Shown here: positions 7,535-17,900 of the stretch, piece by piece | How the letters are laid out: each line of letters starts with the position of its first letter | Numbering within the stretch: the stretch's first letter is position 1 | Assembly (NCBI GenBank): GCA_034429475.1 | Contig: DAOUGD010000215.1 | Coordinates: 1 to 19,214 of the forward strand | Source: JAKQHY01 sp034429475 | GTDB taxonomy: Bacteria > Chloroflexota > Anaerolineae > B4-G1 > SLSP01 | Reading direction: 5' to 3' | DNA: 19,214 nt | The notes under the pieces: model-generated | Databases searched by the model: none | Seen by the model: only the letters and a program-made list of their open reading frames with translations | What the model was told of the DNA's origin: nothing | Made by a program: the position numbers and the translations under genes

Positions 7535-10500
7535 TCAAATATCCAGTGATGAGGTAAGAGTTTTCTGTCGTATGGGATGGCAGTATTTTGCAACTTCGTC
7601 AGCATATCCGAGCTCATTTAAAGTCACTATAGCTAGTGCGCGCCTTTCGGCTTCTATCGTCTCATGACTTAGTAATCTCAACAAGAGGGGGACCGCCTCG
7701 TCGGTTTGTTCCTGGGCGACTCTTGTGGCAATAGACACACGAATATTTACGTCCACTTGCGTGTTTCGTGCTAACGCTAATAGAGTGTCAATTTCGCTAT
7801 ATTTCAAAATGACCTCAAGGGTATTTTGGCATTGCGATAGGTCCATTCTGGTGTCCTGTAGCAGCGCAAGTAAGTCTTCAACACATCCTAGTTCCCCCAG
7901 TCGAATAATAGCATCCTGATACATTTGAACATTGTCCTTTCCTTCTCCATGCACCAAAGCCGAACGAATAGCGGCGGCTTCGGTGTCTCTAACAAGCCAT
8001 CTAAAATTGTCCACTCCTGCTAGTGTTAGCAAAATAGGCGTGGCCTCATCAACCAGTCCAAATTCGTATACTCTGATTGCTATATCTTTACGCACCTTAG
8101 CATTGACCCTCTTATCCTGTGCCAGTGTCAATAGATCATCAGTCCGACCCAATTCGACCAGCGCATCAAGAACATCGTCAAGTTCCCCAAGGGGTGTTTC
8201 TTCATCTCGCGCCAGTCTCAGCAGGATAGAAACGGCCTCATCACTCCGCCCGAGTTCGATTAATGCAGTCAATGCATCCGCGCGTAACATACAGGAGTAC
8301 TCGTTTGTCTTATCATCCCCCACCAACATCAACAGGATCGAAACGGCCTCATCAACTCGTCCTAATTCTCTCAGCCTAGTGGCCATATCCCAATATATCC
8401 AGTTGTCCATCCCTTTATTTTGTGCCAGCATCAATAAGATAGAGGTAGTTTCTTCAATCCGTCCATGTTTACTCAGCATAATCGCTACTTTTGTGCGTAC
8501 TTCGGCATTTACATTCTCATCATGTACCAGCATTAACAAATCATCAGCTCGCCCCAATTCAATCAGTGTATTAAAAATCTGATTAAGTTGCCAGGGTACA
8601 ACTTTCTCATTCCACGCCAGCGACTTTAAAATGGCGGTAGCTTCATCAACATGCCCGAATTCTCTCAATAAAATTGCCGCATCCAGACCTACCCGGGCAT
8701 CTATATTCGTGTCTCGCATCAACATCAGCAAGATAGAAATAGCTTCGTTAGTGTATCCAAATTTCCTCAGTGTAACCGCTATACTCCAACGCACCCAGGC
8801 GTCTATACTTTTATCCTGCGCCAGCGCCAACAGGATAGCAACGGAGTCGTCAACCCGGCCAAGTTCGCTCAGTGTTTCAGCGGCATTCTGACGCACCTCT
8901 CCCTCAACACTTTCGTCCTTCGCCAATGTCGCCAAGATATCAGGTTGTTCTAATTCACCTAGTGCAGCAACAATACTCTGACGTATATCAACATCTATTG
9001 CCTTATCTTGTGTCATCGTAAGCAGGATAGCGCTGGCCTCGTTAGTCCGTTCCAGTTTACATAGCTGATCCACCGCGTCCAGCCGCATCTCGGTCGCCAC
9101 ATTCTTGTCCCATGCCAGTGTCAACAGGTCATCAATCCGTTGCAGATTACCGAGCATCTCAATAATGCCGTTCCGCCCCTCTATTTTTTCATCCCGCGCC
9201 AATGCCAGTAGAATAGCGACGGCTTCATCAACCCGATCCAGTTCATATAGACGACGCGCCGCATCTAAGCGTACCTCAACAGTCACATTCTTATCCTGTG
9301 CCAACGTCAACAGGTCGCCAGTCCGTCGAAGGTTAGCCAACACATCAACAATATCGCTACGTTTCTCTATTTTTTCATCCCGCGCTAGCGCCAGTAAAAT
9401 AGCGGCAGCTTCATCGAACCGTTTGAGTCCAATCAATACAGTAGCGATACCCGCCCGTATCTCGGCGCCTATCTTCTCATCCTGAGCCAGCGCCAGTAGA
9501 ATAGCGGCAGCTTCATCGAACCGGTTGAGTCCAATCAATACAATAGCGACACCCGCCCGTATCTCGGCGACTATCTTCTCATCCTGAGCCAGCGCCAGTA
9601 GAATCGTAGCGTCTTCATCTATCTTGTACAGTTGAGCTACCGCGTCCAGTCGGATCTCAACAACTACAGTTTCATCCCGCACCAGCGTTAACAAGTCATC
9701 AGTCCGCCGCAACTTGCCCAACACCTCAAGAATCTCTCCATACATCCACGCACTCATTTCTTTATCCCGTGCCAATGCCAGCCAGATAATGACGGCTTCA
9801 TCAATCCATCCAAATTCTCTTAAGGTAGCCGCCGTATCCATGCGCACTTCACAACTTACCTTTTTTTCCTTCGCCAACGCCAGCAGAATAGGAACAGCAA
9901 CATCAACTTGTTTGCGTTCGCACAAGCAGGTCGCTGCATACTGTCGTATCTTAGCCCCTGCTCTTCTGTCCTGTGCCAACGCTAACAGGTCATCATCTCG
10001 TCCCAATTCTTTCAGAGCTGCAACAACAGCCCGGCGCAGCGTAACATCAACATTGATGTCCCACGCCAGCACTAACAAGTCATCAAGCCGCCCCAATTTG
10101 CTCAACGTATTCGCAACATCGCTGCATTCCGAATAATCTATCTTCTCGTCTCGTGCCAACTGTAGCAGAGTACGAACAGCTTCATCAACCCTTCCGAGTT
10201 CACTGAGTGCGACTGCAGCTTTACTGCGCACTGTGGGATCTACCGTTTCATCCTCCGCCAGTGCCAGCAGGACAGGGATAGTTCTGTCAGTCTCTCCTAA
10301 TTCATTCAGCTTAGCCGCCGCTTTATACCGCAACCAATCAGCAACGTTCTGGTCCTGCGCTAACTCCAATAGAACCGAGACAGCTTCGTCAATCTGGCCG
10401 AGTTTGCTCAGTATTTCAGCGATAGCTTCTCGGGTAGCACTATCTACTCCTTCCTCCCGTATTAGCACCTGCAAGATAGCAATAGCTTCGGCGCTACATC

Positions 10501-13500
10501 CACATTCATTCAACCTGACGGCGGCATCTTTGCGTACTTCGGCTTGTATTTTTTTATTCTGTCCCAATGCCAACAAATCGTCAGTTCGCTTCAATTCTCT
10601 AACAGCATTGGTGCGCACCCCGGTATCCACATTTTCATCCTGGGCCAGTGCCAACAAATCATCATCTCGGCCTAATTTATGTAATGCATGGACAATATCG
10701 CCGTGTCCTTTCTGGGCTGCTACCTTATCCCGCGCCAATGCAAGTAGAAGTGGAACAGCCTCTTCAGCCTGCCCAAGTTCGCTCAACGCAACAGCAGCGG
10801 CAGTACGCACCCGAACAGACTTACTCTCTGCCAACAATAACAAGATGTGAGTGGCTTCATCAATTTTTCCGAGTTTACCCAACGCATTGGCTGCACCTAT
10901 GCGTATGTTGACATTTATCTCCTCATTCTGCGCCAAGGCCAATAAAACAGGGATGGCTTCAGTACCCTGTTCTAATTTGCTTACTGCAACCATGGCGTCC
11001 TCGCGCACTTCAATCTTTACCTTTTCATCCTGTACTAACGCCAATAAATCATCAATGCGCCCCCACACGCTTAGTTTGTCAACAATCTCTTTTATACCCC
11101 CCCAAGGAGATAATAAATGAATTTCTTCATCTCGCACCAGCATCAGTAGAAATGATGCCGCTTCATCAACCTGCCCGAGTTCACCTAACATGACGGCAGC
11201 CCTCATGCGTACATTAGCATCTAATATTCTGTCTCGCGCCAGCGATCGTAGGACAGGAAGGGCTTCATCAACCCATCCACTTCTGTACAATTTAGTCACG
11301 GCACATTCGCGTATCTCACCATTTGCGCTTTTATCTTGTGCCAATGTCAATAGTCTATCCGTTTGGCCTAATTCCCATAATTCATAAATGATGCCTCGAC
11401 GCTTTTTTATCCCTATTTTCTCATCTTGCGCCAACTTCAACAGAATGGGGGCAACTTCATCAACCCATCCACATTTACCCAATGCAGTCGCCGCATATCT
11501 ACGTACCTCAATATCTACTCTTTCATCTTGTGCTAATGTAAGCAGGCTATCGGCCTGCTCTAATTCGACCAACGCATCAATACAATCCTGACGCTTGTAG
11601 GCATCTATTTCCTCATCCTGCGCCAATATTTGCAGAATAGCGATTGCATCATCCGTCTGCCCGAGCTTGCCCAACGCAACCACTGCATCCTTGCGTATCT
11701 CCGGGTTTGTCGCTTTATCTTGTGCCAGCGACCACAGAATAGAAGTGGCCTCACTGACTTCTTTGAGTTCACTTAATGCAATGGCTGCATCTTTACGCAC
11801 CCAAGCAGCTATCGCCTCGTCTTGCGCCAACTTCAAAACGGCGTCAACACCCCATCTACGACTACGTAGCAAAAATATGGTCCACATACGAAGCGACCGA
11901 TCTGCTCTTTCATCGTTCACCAACCTCAGCAAAATAGAAACAGCTTCGTCAACCCATCCATGGTCGCCCAGGGTCACTGCCACATTCCATCGTACGTCGT
12001 CGCTCTTATCCTGCGCCAATGCTTGCAAGGTAACGACGGCATCATCAACTCCCTCCATCTTGCCTAATTCGGTTACTGCCGCACAGCGCACTCTGACAGC
12101 TACACTTATATCCCGCGCTAACGACAACAACTCGTCAACCTGTCCAAATTTCCCCAATACATCCACAATATTGCAGCGCACATCAGATTTTACTTTCTCA
12201 TCCCGCACCAACGTCAGCAGGAGAGGAATGACCTTATCAGTTGTTCCAAGCTCACTCAATGCAATTGCAGCATCCGTACGCTCATTTGCATTTATTGTTC
12301 CATCCTGTGCCAGTGCTAACAGAATGGAAACAGCTTCATCAACTTGTTTGAGTTCTCCAAGTATAGTCGCCGCCTCTATGCGTGCCCAATCCGCCACCCG
12401 TTTGTCTTCTGCCAATGATCGTAGGGTAAGGATGGCCTCGTCAACATATCCGAGTTCACTCAGCGCAAGCGCAGCGTCTCTACGCACCCAAGCCTCCGCC
12501 TGCTTATTCTGAGTCAGCATCTGTAGGACAGGGAGAGCCTCAGCAGTTTGATCGAGACGACTCAACACAGCCGCAGTAATTCCGCGCAATTCAGCATCTA
12601 TCCTGGCATCATGCACAAGTTCTATCAAGTCTTTAGTTCTTCTGAGGTCACCCAAAGTACTGACAATAGCTCTGCGTGTCCGAAGATCATCTAACATCCT
12701 GTCCCTCGCCAACGCCAGTAATTTGTCAGCCACACAAGGGTATGACGGGGCCAACTCACTCAAAATGCTGAGAGCAGTCTCTGATGACGTATCCCAGCGC
12801 CAGGATCTTACTTCTGTAAGCAGGCCATTAATGATAAGTTTCCGTAAACTCTTATCTACTTTTACCTTTTCAACAAGCGTATCTCCGGCGAAAAATATCC
12901 CCTTATCTTTCCATAGGACATGTCTAATTAATGGGGTAACATCTTGCTTATCATCACTCAAAAGATCCAAGACGAACAGTGCCACCTCACGCCAAGCCTC
13001 ATCGGCCCACCGAGAAACGGCATGTTCCCAAACATATTTCAGATCATATTTCCCTTCTTTTTTACTTTCCTGCACTATGGCCCAGGCTGCTAAATACTCG
13101 GCAAAAGTCGGATGAATAAAATCATACTCATCATCTTGACGTATAAACACGCCACTATGCTGTGCCATTACTTTAATAAATTGTTTACCTTGGGGTTCAG
13201 CGAGAAACGGCGGAAAATCTTCCTGTTCCTTTAAATGTTTAACGACAAAGCTAGTTAATGCTTCGAGGTCTGTCGGGTATGATTGTTCGATAAAATCCAG
13301 GGCGAGGCAAGCAAGCCGTCCAATATGAAGTTCAACGGGATCTTTAAGTTTTTCAGGGAGTGAATTCTCTAAGTCGCGTTCCTCGGCTTCCCATAGCCAG
13401 ATTTCAATACACCGCCCATATAGCGCGGAACGGCGTTCAGGTAACGACTTCTCACGCAGATAAACTTTGGCCGCAATCGTCAACAGGAGGGGGTTGATGC

Positions 13501-14893
13501 CAAGAACATCAGCACGAATATGTTTTAACTCTTCCCAGAACGCAGTTGCCTTTTCTCCAAGCCAATGAGTTGCTAAATCCATGGTTTGATCAAGTGTCAA
13601 TCCTAATAAATCATAATCATCGAACGCCAGTTCGCTCCATTCATCAGGCTTATAGCCTGATAGGCGGGAAGTCAATATTATTCGGTTTTTTCCAATGTCT
13701 CTGGATAAGTTTTCGATCCACTGTATCAAACGAGGGCGATGTTTGTCTGACACCTCATCCAATCCGTCGAGCAGAATAAGCCAGTTCGCTCCAACAATTG
13801 TTGGCCAATCAGTCCAGAAACCCAAAGGCAGGTCTTGTGACAAATCCAATTCAGTGGTCAAGGCCCGGTTGAGGCGTGTTTCAACTGGGCCGTCGAAGTT
13901 TTTTGCCAAATGCCGAAGTGGGACAAGAATAGGCAAATAACATGTTTCCAGCCCAATCTTGGTAGGATCATCCCAGGCGTGTTTGGCTAATTGACGCAAG
14001 AGCGTGGATTTTCCCGCACCAGGCTCTCCTAACAGCAGTATAGAAGACTTGCCAGAACGCAATACATCGGCAATCGAACAGAATTCGTTGCGTTGAATTT
14101 CCTTTGGTTGTCCTTCCTCATACCCTTGTTGTTCACTGTCTTGGTCCTCTTGCGTTTTATTTTTCCGTAGTCGTGGTATGGTATAGATTTCGTCCAGCGT
14201 CTTGCGTGAACCCATACTGTCTAACGCGAAGTAAGGCGAATTGTCGCAATACCTGCGAAGAGCTTTCAAATACTCTCGTACTTCTGAAGGCACACCAAGT
14301 GTCAACTCAGGACGTAAATCTTTGAGCGTCTCCGTAGGAATGGCAAACACCGCATCTCGGAATTTTCCTGTCTCATCCGGCACATACATCTCCGTTACCA
14401 TTCCTACCACGCAGTTAATGTCCACATCCAACACCGGCGCACCGCTCATACCTAGAGCAATCTCTTGTGAGCGCAATTGCAACGCAGATTTACCTTGCTT
14501 ATTGGTAACCGATCTTACAATTAATCCTTCCGCCCCAAGTTCCTTGTATTCCCCGATCTGAGGATATCCAAGCGCTTCAAATGTATGATGGTTCGTTTCA
14601 GTGCTTGGTCCCAGCACTGCCGGAAACACTCCCTTCGGCAGGGCCTCCGTCAACCGCAAAAACGACACGTCCTGTTCTGGATGCCAGCCATCCACCAGCA
14701 CCTCAGCCTCCATCATCTCATCAGCACAGAAAGTAAGACGCACTCGCTCCCCCGGTTTCGCTATTATGTACTTGCCTGCAATCACATGAGCACACGTCAC
14801 CGCCAAATCTTCGCCGACCACAAAGCCGGTACCACTAATATAGCCATCCAGTCCTTCTACGCGAACCACGCACTTTCTGAGATCAAACGCCAT
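7535..14893 (-). CDS. Giant trypsin-like peptidase / NACHT NTPase / HEAT-solenoid protein
   Basis: A 2,452-residue NLR-like protein (positions below counted from the upstream Met at 14899). Residues 1-200 are a trypsin-like peptidase with H38 (VTCAH), D77 (PEQDVSFLRL) and S152 (GMSGAP). A linker with YLKALRRYCDN and IYTIPRL precedes the NACHT domain: Walker A GEPGAGKS at 291-298, Walker B LILLDGLDEV at 374-383, then RIILTSRLSGY. The helical NACHT part includes FIHPTFAEYLAAWA. From about 725 to the end run roughly 53 helical repeats of 30-38 residues, with the core ILLALAQDE, then VR.DAA.AL.ELG..DEA. No membrane segment is seen. By family knowledge bacterial NACHT proteins act in anti-phage defence, with the repeats sensing and the N-terminus as effector. 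A phage-triggered protease is my inference. The ATG at 14893 is preferred, seven bases after GTGAGG; the ATG at 14899 is one base away. Confidence 0.92.
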   Translation of the reverse strand: MAFDLRKCVVRVEGLDGYISGTGFVVGEDLAVTCAHVIAGKYIIAKPGERVRLTFCADEMMEAEVLVDGWHPEQDVSFLRLTEALPKGVFPAVLGPSTETNHHTFEALGYPQIGEYKELGAEGLIVRSVTNKQGKSALQLRSQEIALGMSGAPVLDVDINCVVGMVTEMYVPDETGKFRDAVFAIPTETLKDLRPELTLGVPSEVREYLKALRRYCDNSPYFALDSMGSRKTLDEIYTIPRLRKNKTQEDQDSEQQGYEEGQPKEIQRNEFCSIADVLRSGKSSILLLGEPGAGKSTLLRQLAKHAWDDPTKIGLETCYLPILVPLRHLAKNFDGPVETRLNRALTTELDLSQDLPLGFWTDWPTIVGANWLILLDGLDEVSDKHRPRLIQWIENLSRDIGKNRIILTSRLSGYKPDEWSELAFDDYDLLGLTLDQTMDLATHWLGEKATAFWEELKHIRADVLGINPLLLTIAAKVYLREKSLPERRSALYGRCIEIWLWEAEERDLENSLPEKLKDPVELHIGRLACLALDFIEQSYPTDLEALTSFVVKHLKEQEDFPPFLAEPQGKQFIKVMAQHSGVFIRQDDEYDFIHPTFAEYLAAWAIVQESKKEGKYDLKYVWEHAVSRWADEAWREVALFVLDLLSDDKQDVTPLIRHVLWKDKGIFFAGDTLVEKVKVDKSLRKLIINGLLTEVRSWRWDTSSETALSILSELAPSYPCVADKLLALARDRMLDDLRTRRAIVSTLGDLRRTKDLIELVHDARIDAELRGITAAVLSRLDQTAEALPVLQMLTQNKQAEAWVRRDAALALSELGYVDEAILTLRSLAEDKRVADWARIEAATILGELKQVDEAVSILLALAQDGTINANERTDAAIALSELGTTDKVIPLLLTLVRDEKVKSDVRCNIVDVLGKFGQVDELLSLARDISVAVRVRCAAVTELGKMEGVDDAVVTLQALAQDKSDDVRWNVAVTLGDHGWVDEAVSILLRLVNDERADRSLRMWTIFLLRSRRWGVDAVLKLAQDEAIAAWVRKDAAIALSELKEVSEATSILWSLAQDKATNPEIRKDAVVALGKLGQTDDAIAILQILAQDEEIDAYKRQDCIDALVELEQADSLLTLAQDERVDIEVRRYAATALGKCGWVDEVAPILLKLAQDEKIGIKKRRGIIYELWELGQTDRLLTLAQDKSANGEIRECAVTKLYRSGWVDEALPVLRSLARDRILDANVRMRAAVMLGELGQVDEAASFLLMLVRDEEIHLLSPWGGIKEIVDKLSVWGRIDDLLALVQDEKVKIEVREDAMVAVSKLEQGTEAIPVLLALAQNEEINVNIRIGAANALGKLGKIDEATHILLLLAESKSVRVRTAAAVALSELGQAEEAVPLLLALARDKVAAQKGHGDIVHALHKLGRDDDLLALAQDENVDTGVRTNAVRELKRTDDLLALGQNKKIQAEVRKDAAVRLNECGCSAEAIAILQVLIREEGVDSATREAIAEILSKLGQIDEAVSVLLELAQDQNVADWLRYKAAAKLNELGETDRTIPVLLALAEDETVDPTVRSKAAVALSELGRVDEAVRTLLQLARDEKIDYSECSDVANTLSKLGRLDDLLVLAWDINVDVTLRRAVVAALKELGRDDDLLALAQDRRAGAKIRQYAATCLCERKQVDVAVPILLALAKEKKVSCEVRMDTAATLREFGWIDEAVIIWLALARDKEMSAWMYGEILEVLGKLRRTDDLLTLVRDETVVVEIRLDAVAQLYKIDEDATILLALAQDEKIVAEIRAGVAIVLIGLNRFDEAAAILLALAQDEKIGAEIRAGIATVLIGLKRFDEAAAILLALARDEKIEKRSDIVDVLANLRRTGDLLTLAQDKNVTVEVRLDAARRLYELDRVDEAVAILLALARDEKIEGRNGIIEMLGNLQRIDDLLTLAWDKNVATEMRLDAVDQLCKLERTNEASAILLTMTQDKAIDVDIRQSIVAALGELEQPDILATLAKDESVEGEVRQNAAETLSELGRVDDSVAILLALAQDKSIDAWVRWSIAVTLRKFGYTNEAISILLMLMRDTNIDARVGLDAAILLREFGHVDEATAILKSLAWNEKVVPWQLNQIFNTLIELGRADDLLMLVHDENVNAEVRTKVAIMLSKHGRIEETTSILLMLAQNKGMDNWIYWDMATRLRELGRVDEAVSILLMLVGDDKTNEYSCMLRADALTALIELGRSDEAVSILLRLARDEETPLGELDDVLDALVELGRTDDLLTLAQDKRVNAKVRKDIAIRVYEFGLVDEATPILLTLAGVDNFRWLVRDTEAAAIRSALVHGEGKDNVQMYQDAIIRLGELGCVEDLLALLQDTRMDLSQCQNTLEVILKYSEIDTLLALARNTQVDVNIRVSIATRVAQEQTDEAVPLLLRLLSHETIEAERRALAIVTLNELGYADEVAKYCHPIRQKTLTSSLDI
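7570..12720 (-). repeat. HEAT-like repeat array, about 53 units
   Basis: The coding DNA repeats with a basic period of 102 bp (34 residues). By eye I count about 53 copies of the helix core L..LA.D. Two forms alternate irregularly. A longer one has DEA..ILL.LA.D. A shorter one has DDLL.LA.D and lacks about four residues at the start of the helix. Most copies have diverged at DNA level, so the array is old apart from the local duplication at 9372-9609. Confidence 0.85.
9372..9609 (-). repeat. Recent 102-bp tandem duplication within the HEAT array
   Basis: Units 9372-9473 and 9474-9575 align end to end with about nine mismatches over 102 bp by eye. A third copy starts at 9576 and matches for about 30 bases before diverging. 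They encode successive repeats with the shared core AGIATVLIGLKRFDEAAAIL or a close variant. Confidence 0.85.
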
Positions 14894-14900
14894 CGTCATA

Positions 14901-14906
14901 CCTCAC
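14901..14906 (-). promoter_or_regulatory. Shine-Dalgarno GTGAGG of the NACHT gene, beside the helicase stop
   Basis: The minus strand reads TAA (14910-14908, helicase stop), A, GTGAGG, T, ATG (14899), ACG, ATG (14893). The ribosome site practically touches the preceding stop codon, which suggests translational coupling. Spacing favours the second ATG. Confidence 0.65.
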
Positions 14907-14907
14907 T

Positions 14908-17900
14908 TTATATAGCCCCAAATACGTCAGGATACCCAGCTATCTGTTCTTCCAGATGCCGATCCCATCGTATCACCACCACCCGATACCCCATATCCTC
15001 CAACACCCCCCGCACACGCCGATCCTCCGCCGCGACCTCCGCTTGGTCATGCACGCTCCCGTCGCAGAAGACCAACACAGGCGGCGTGCCGTCATAGACG
15101 AAGTCCGGCCGCACGGCAATGTCCGGCAGGTGCGGCTGGGCGTGATCCGGCAGGCGGCGGCCGGTGCGGTGAAGATGTTCCAGGAAGCGGCGTTCCAACT
15201 CGGAGGCGGGATCGGTTTGTTCGAGCAGCCACCGGTATTGCTCGTCGTAGGTGCGCCCCCCTCCGCCCTCATGGAGTGCCTGCCCTGAGTAATATCGAAG
15301 GGTAGTGCTTGCGGTCAGGGCCAGGAGCAGGCCGCGCACGAGGTGGCGATCCAGCAAGGGGTGATCCCACTGGTTGGTGTAGGAGAGCAGGCAGTCGTAG
15401 CAGGCGCGGGCGCAGCCCTCGTCTTCATCGGTGGGTGGACGCTGGTCGTTTCCGGCTTCGTCAAAGTGGGCGATGTTCAAAGCTTCGCGGGCGACTTCGG
15501 CCAGCGCGGCAGGGTCTTCGACCAGGCGGCCCAAGACGCCCAGGCCGCCCTCCGCCGCTTCCCAGAAGAGGATGCTGCGCTGCGCGCCCTGGCCGATGCG
15601 CTCGGAAGCCAGTTCGCGCTCGTCTACCTGGAAGGCGGTTTCCATCCCGCGTTGCAGCGCAGCCTGGAGGCTGGCGAGGAAAGCCTCATTGCCCTCCTCA
15701 CCCCCTGGCAGCGCGACCAGGAGGATATTGCGGGTGTCACGGACGAGGATACGCACGCCGTGGGTCAGGGCGGCGCGGTCTTCCGGGTCCAAGGCAGGGG
15801 CATCTTCCTCGCCAGGGCGTTTGGCCCAGGCGCCGCGCGCGGTATCGAGGGTGAAGCCCTGTTCTTGCGAGCGTTTCCAGCCGTGGTTGATGCGCCACAG
15901 CGTCGCCGCCGGGCCGTAGGTCAGGCGTAACAATGGGGAATTGTGGGCATCCACCACCTCCGCCGTGATCACGCGCACACCTTCCGCCGTACTGGCAAAG
16001 CGGAAGTGGCTGGTGACGTGATAGCCCTCGCGGGTGCGTTCTTCCTCATCACAGGTGATGCTCTCTTGCCGCCGCGTGACCACGTCGGTCATCTCAAAGA
16101 GCTTCTCGGTGTAGTCACAATTGTCGTGCTGGAGGGGCGTCCCACACGCTTCGCAGACATCCACTGTCGCGGCTTCGCCCTCGTGGAAGTGCCCACAGGC
16201 CAGGCACAGTTTGGCGCGCACGAAACGCTCGGTAGCGTCGCCGGTGGGCAACTGGCTGCGCATCACGCGATATTTGCTGCCCTCGTGATAGATGATATTG
16301 CCCGGCCCGAACTCGGTCAGCGCCAGGAAGCGCGCGCGGGAGATGAATTCGCCCTCGCGCACGCCGGTGGGGATGTAGGCGCGGATGGGCAGGCGCGGGA
16401 AGTTGTAGCCCGGCAGGAAACCCTCGCTCGCCAGGTAGCGGTAGGGGTAGAAGTCTTGTTCGCCCGCGCCTTCGAGGTTGCACAGCAAGTCCTTCTGCCG
16501 CCGCGCCTCGCGTTCCAGGCGCTCCGCCTCCTGTACCTGCTCGCGCGGCACGCGGGTCTGGTACTGGCGATCAATGACGGCGCGCGCCGCCAGCAGTTGG
16601 CGATCCGCCGCCGTGTACATTTCGCGCCAGCGATTGAAGGCCGCGTCGAAGGCGACCGGCGCGGCGCGCAAGAGAGCCCACAGCCAATCCTCGGAGTACC
16701 AGCCAGCTTGAGACAGGCTTACGCCGCAGGCTTCCAGCACGCGGCAGCTTTCCGCAAAGCACTCTTGCAGCCGGCTATCACTCAGGTGGATGGCGTGCGC
16801 CACTCCCTCGTGCAGCGGCATAGCGGGCGCGGCAACGTCCACCAGTTCGGTGATGGAGTTTTGCAGCGATAGCCCTACCCGCGCCAGCCACAGGGCGTGG
16901 ATGTGCGCCGCGACCAGGTCTTCGCTGCTCAAATCCAGCCGGGGCGGGACGACGACGCCGGAGACCATTTTGACCGGGCGGCGGAAGAAGTATTGGTCGT
17001 GGCCGCTCACCGCCGAGCAGTAGGTGGCGACGAGGGCCGGCTGCTTGCTGCGCCCGGCGCGCCCGCTGCGCTGCGCGTAGTTGGCCGGGGAGGGCGGCAC
17101 GTTGCGCAGGTGAACCACGTTGAGGTCGGCAATGTCAATGCCCAGTTCCATCGTGGGGGAACAGAACAGGCAGGCCAGCTCGCCCCGGCGGAACGCATTT
17201 TCCCGCCACCCGCGCGCGTCTTTGTCCACCTGCCCGGTGTGTTCGCGGCCTTCCATCCCCACCAGTTCGGCGGCGGGCCGGGTGTAGAAATCGCGGAAGA
17301 ACGGGTTGGCTTCCCGCTCCAATGTCTCCACGTCGGTCGAACGCATCCAGCGGGTGCGGACGGGGTCGGGCGGTGGGGGCGCGCCGTCGCCGCGCCGCCA
17401 GAACAGCGCGCTGGCGCGCAATTGCAGGGCGGCCTCGTCATCGCGCAGGAGGAGGTAGCCGGCACCGCGCAAGGCCGCAATCCACGCGGCCAACAGTCCT
17501 TCGTAGGCCGTCGTGTCCAGCAGGCTGCCCAATTCCGGCCAGGCCTGCGGGGAACGGAGGTAGCGGCCCAAGGCGCTGCGCGCCGAAAGGCTTTGCTCCC
17601 ATTCCCCACGTTGCGTAGCACTGGCAAAGACGAACCACGCGCTCTGCTTGAGGTGTTCGGTTTCGTCGAAGGCCCACGGGGAGCGCAGGGCCTGCATCAC
17701 TTGCCGGCGGATGGCATCCTGGCGCGTCGGGTCGAAACATTCGGCGTCAATTGCCAGCGCGCGCCGCAGGTGATCCAGGAACGCCCGCGCCGCCCGCAGC
17801 CGCGTCTCTGGAGATGCCGCCGCGAGCAGGGGATGGCGCTGCCACGGCGCAGGTTCGGCGCAAAATTCTTCCAGGTCCAGGTAGTCCACCCGCAGCAGGC

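Noticed and set aside
5972..7549. 525-codon plus-strand open frame opposite the SNF2 helicase
   Set aside because: It is an antisense shadow in GC-rich DNA. The opposite frame has all helicase motifs and this one has no recognisable domain.
7570..12720. Possible CRISPR-like array because of regular short repeats
   Set aside because: The repeats are coding, 102 bp in period, diverged, without unique spacers, and in frame with one continuous protein.
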